This document shows, piece by piece, positions 63,132-64,000 of a DNA stretch of 64,000 bases. A program made the translations under genes and the position numbers. The notes beneath the pieces were generated by a model that did not search any database, was not told where the DNA came from, and worked only from the letters and a program-made list of their open reading frames with translations. Origin of the DNA: Dyella dinghuensis (GTDB taxonomy: Bacteria; Pseudomonadota; Gammaproteobacteria; Xanthomonadales; Rhodanobacteraceae); assembly GCF_003977615.1 (NCBI RefSeq), contig NZ_RYZR01000006.1, positions 496,001 to 560,000 on the forward strand, given 5' to 3'. Position 1 is the stretch's first letter, and each line of letters starts with the position of its first letter.

Positions 63132-63425
63132 ATGCAGATTCTCACGCTCGAACATTTCGCCAGTCGCATCAATGAGACTTTCACGGTCGATCTTGGGCAC
63201 GGCAAGTCGCCGTTCGTTTTGGTCGAGGCAAGGCCGTTACCGGCACTGACAATGCAGGGTGCGGTGCGGTCGCCTTTCTCGCTCCTGTTTCATCACGCCT
63301 CGGCCGTGTTGTTCCCGCAGCGCATCTATCAGATGGAGAGCCCGGGCATCGGCGATTTCGGCATTTTTCTGGTGCCGGTAGCGCGCAATCACGACGGATT
63401 CGTGTATCAGGCCGTGTTCAACTAA
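63132..63425 (+). CDS. DUF6916-like small protein
   Basis: 97 residues from ATG 63132. It reads ILTLEHFASRINETFTVDLG, then SPFSLLFHHASAVLFPQRIY and a conserved end GIFLVPVARNHDGFVYQAVFN, matching what I recall of DUF6916. Such proteins often sit beside phage-tail-collar (MdpB-like) genes together with a GNAT protein. Its 3' end overlaps the convergent GNAT gene by four bases. Function unknown. Confidence 0.65.
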   Translation: MQILTLEHFASRINETFTVDLGHGKSPFVLVEARPLPALTMQGAVRSPFSLLFHHASAVLFPQRIYQMESPGIGDFGIFLVPVARNHDGFVYQAVFN

Positions 63426-63985
63426 GTGGCCGCTGGCACATCCCAATGCATGAGCAAATGCATGCCATCGACACCTTCATTTTGAAAACCCAGCCGCAGA
63501 TACAGCGCATGGGCACGTGGATTATCGAGTCGAACGTGTAGAGACAATCCCTGTGCACGGGCATTGCGCGCTTCTTGCTGCAGCTGCTGTATCAGCGCCC
63601 CGCCCAGGCCATGGTTCTGCCACGTCGGCAACAATCCGATATCGACAATCAGCCAACGCGGCGGCGCGCGTAGCAGATAGAGCCTGCCGATAGACGTCCC
63701 TGCGTGCTCCAGCACAAGAAACTCAGCGTGCTCGAAGTGCGTGGTGAAATGCCGATGCTGCAGAACGAACTGGCTGTCGAGAAAAGATGCGCGAGTGTTC
63801 TCGGGCCATGCGATCAAAGCCATTTCATCCGCGCGCAGCGTCTCATACAAGCGGCGCATGAAGTCCACGTCGCCTTGTTCCGCTGAGCGCCATCCGAAGC
63901 CCCGCTGGCGCAGGGCTTCGGAAAACGGGATCGTGGGCTGGCGCGATGGCGGAAACTCCAGATCGCTCAGCGAGAGTGCGCTCAC
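63422..63985 (-). CDS. GNAT-family N-acetyltransferase (5' end may lie outside window)
   Basis: 187 residues from a GTG at 63985; the frame stays open to the right edge, so the true start could be upstream. The acetyl-CoA site is visible: VDIGLLPTWQNHGLGGALI, which carries the GNAT Q/R-x-x-G-x-G/A motif as QNHGLG, then HVRLDNPRAHALYLRLGFQ. Its acceptor is unknown. Together with the convergent DUF6916-like gene it resembles the edge of a tail-collar gene cluster. Confidence 0.8.
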   Translation of the reverse strand: MSALSLSDLEFPPSRQPTIPFSEALRQRGFGWRSAEQGDVDFMRRLYETLRADEMALIAWPENTRASFLDSQFVLQHRHFTTHFEHAEFLVLEHAGTSIGRLYLLRAPPRWLIVDIGLLPTWQNHGLGGALIQQLQQEARNARAQGLSLHVRLDNPRAHALYLRLGFQNEGVDGMHLLMHWDVPAAT

Positions 63986-64000
63986 GGCCGCGGCGGGAAC

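Noticed and set aside
1-64000. tRNA, rRNA, CRISPR array, insertion sequence or integrase
   Set aside because: I looked for cloverleaf-like intergenic sequence, regular spaced repeats, transposase motifs and target-site duplications and saw none that hold up.

Overview
The window looks like chromosome from a GC-rich gammaproteobacterium of the Xanthomonadales, most likely Rhodanobacteraceae (Dyella, Luteibacter or Rhodanobacter type). The reasons are a Xanthomonas/Caulobacter-type TonB-dependent receptor inside a xylan/xylose locus, a LacI-family regulator with operators like the xyl-box known from Xanthomonas, a PhhA/Lrp divergent pair, and dense overlapping operons with few mobile elements. 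This assignment is inference from gene content; no rRNA gene is present. I saw no tRNA, rRNA, CRISPR array, prophage or insertion sequence.

Layout. 0-8 kb: the end of a WYL-domain regulator; an overlapping trio (ParB-like nuclease-fold protein, SulP anion transporter, DUF885 protein); a membrane protein; a ParS/MbcA antitoxin with a RES toxin; a secreted SGNH hydrolase. 7.5-19 kb: phenylalanine hydroxylase divergent from an Lrp regulator; acyltransferase and YheT hydrolase; a glycosyltransferase; a secreted MBL-like protein with an eroded metal site; a Ycf46-like AAA ATPase; a PEBP protein; and a run of small envelope proteins (DUF1328, ElaB/YqjD-like, YqjE-like) ending in an AI-2E family permease. 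19-27 kb: a MexEF-OprN-like RND efflux operon facing a LysR regulator across two palindromes, with repeat elements at both ends of the unit, then uppP and a DUF4239 protein.

28-51.6 kb is the centre of the window: transaldolase and an E. coli-type XylR (AraC/XylS family); a TonB receptor-GH74 operon; xylB, xylA and a sugar porter; a LacI-type regulator; a sialate-O-acetylesterase-like (acetylxylan esterase candidate) protein; a GH3 beta-xylosidase with PA14 insert; a GH10 xylanase; a GPH-family symporter; a GH43 enzyme; and an aldose epimerase. Four sites close to TGGTAGCGCTAACA, plus one weaker site, lie in front of the receptor, xylB, the esterase/LacI pair, the xylanase and the symporter. 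They tie these units into one regulon. The model is: xylan or xyloglucan is cut outside, oligomers enter through the TonB receptor and then the symporter, are deacetylated and trimmed to xylose, and xylose passes through the epimerase, XylA and XylB into the pentose phosphate pathway, where transaldolase acts.

51.6-64 kb: glnA with a well-formed sigma-54 promoter, a distal NtrC-like dyad and an intrinsic terminator; a large two-component-like periplasmic sensor fused to a diguanylate cyclase; a Tat-exported multicopper oxidase behind a tandem operator; a secreted acid phosphatase/phospholipase C-like protein; a DUF3617 protein; a secreted single-CxxCH protein of unknown role; and a DUF6916/GNAT pair at the right edge.
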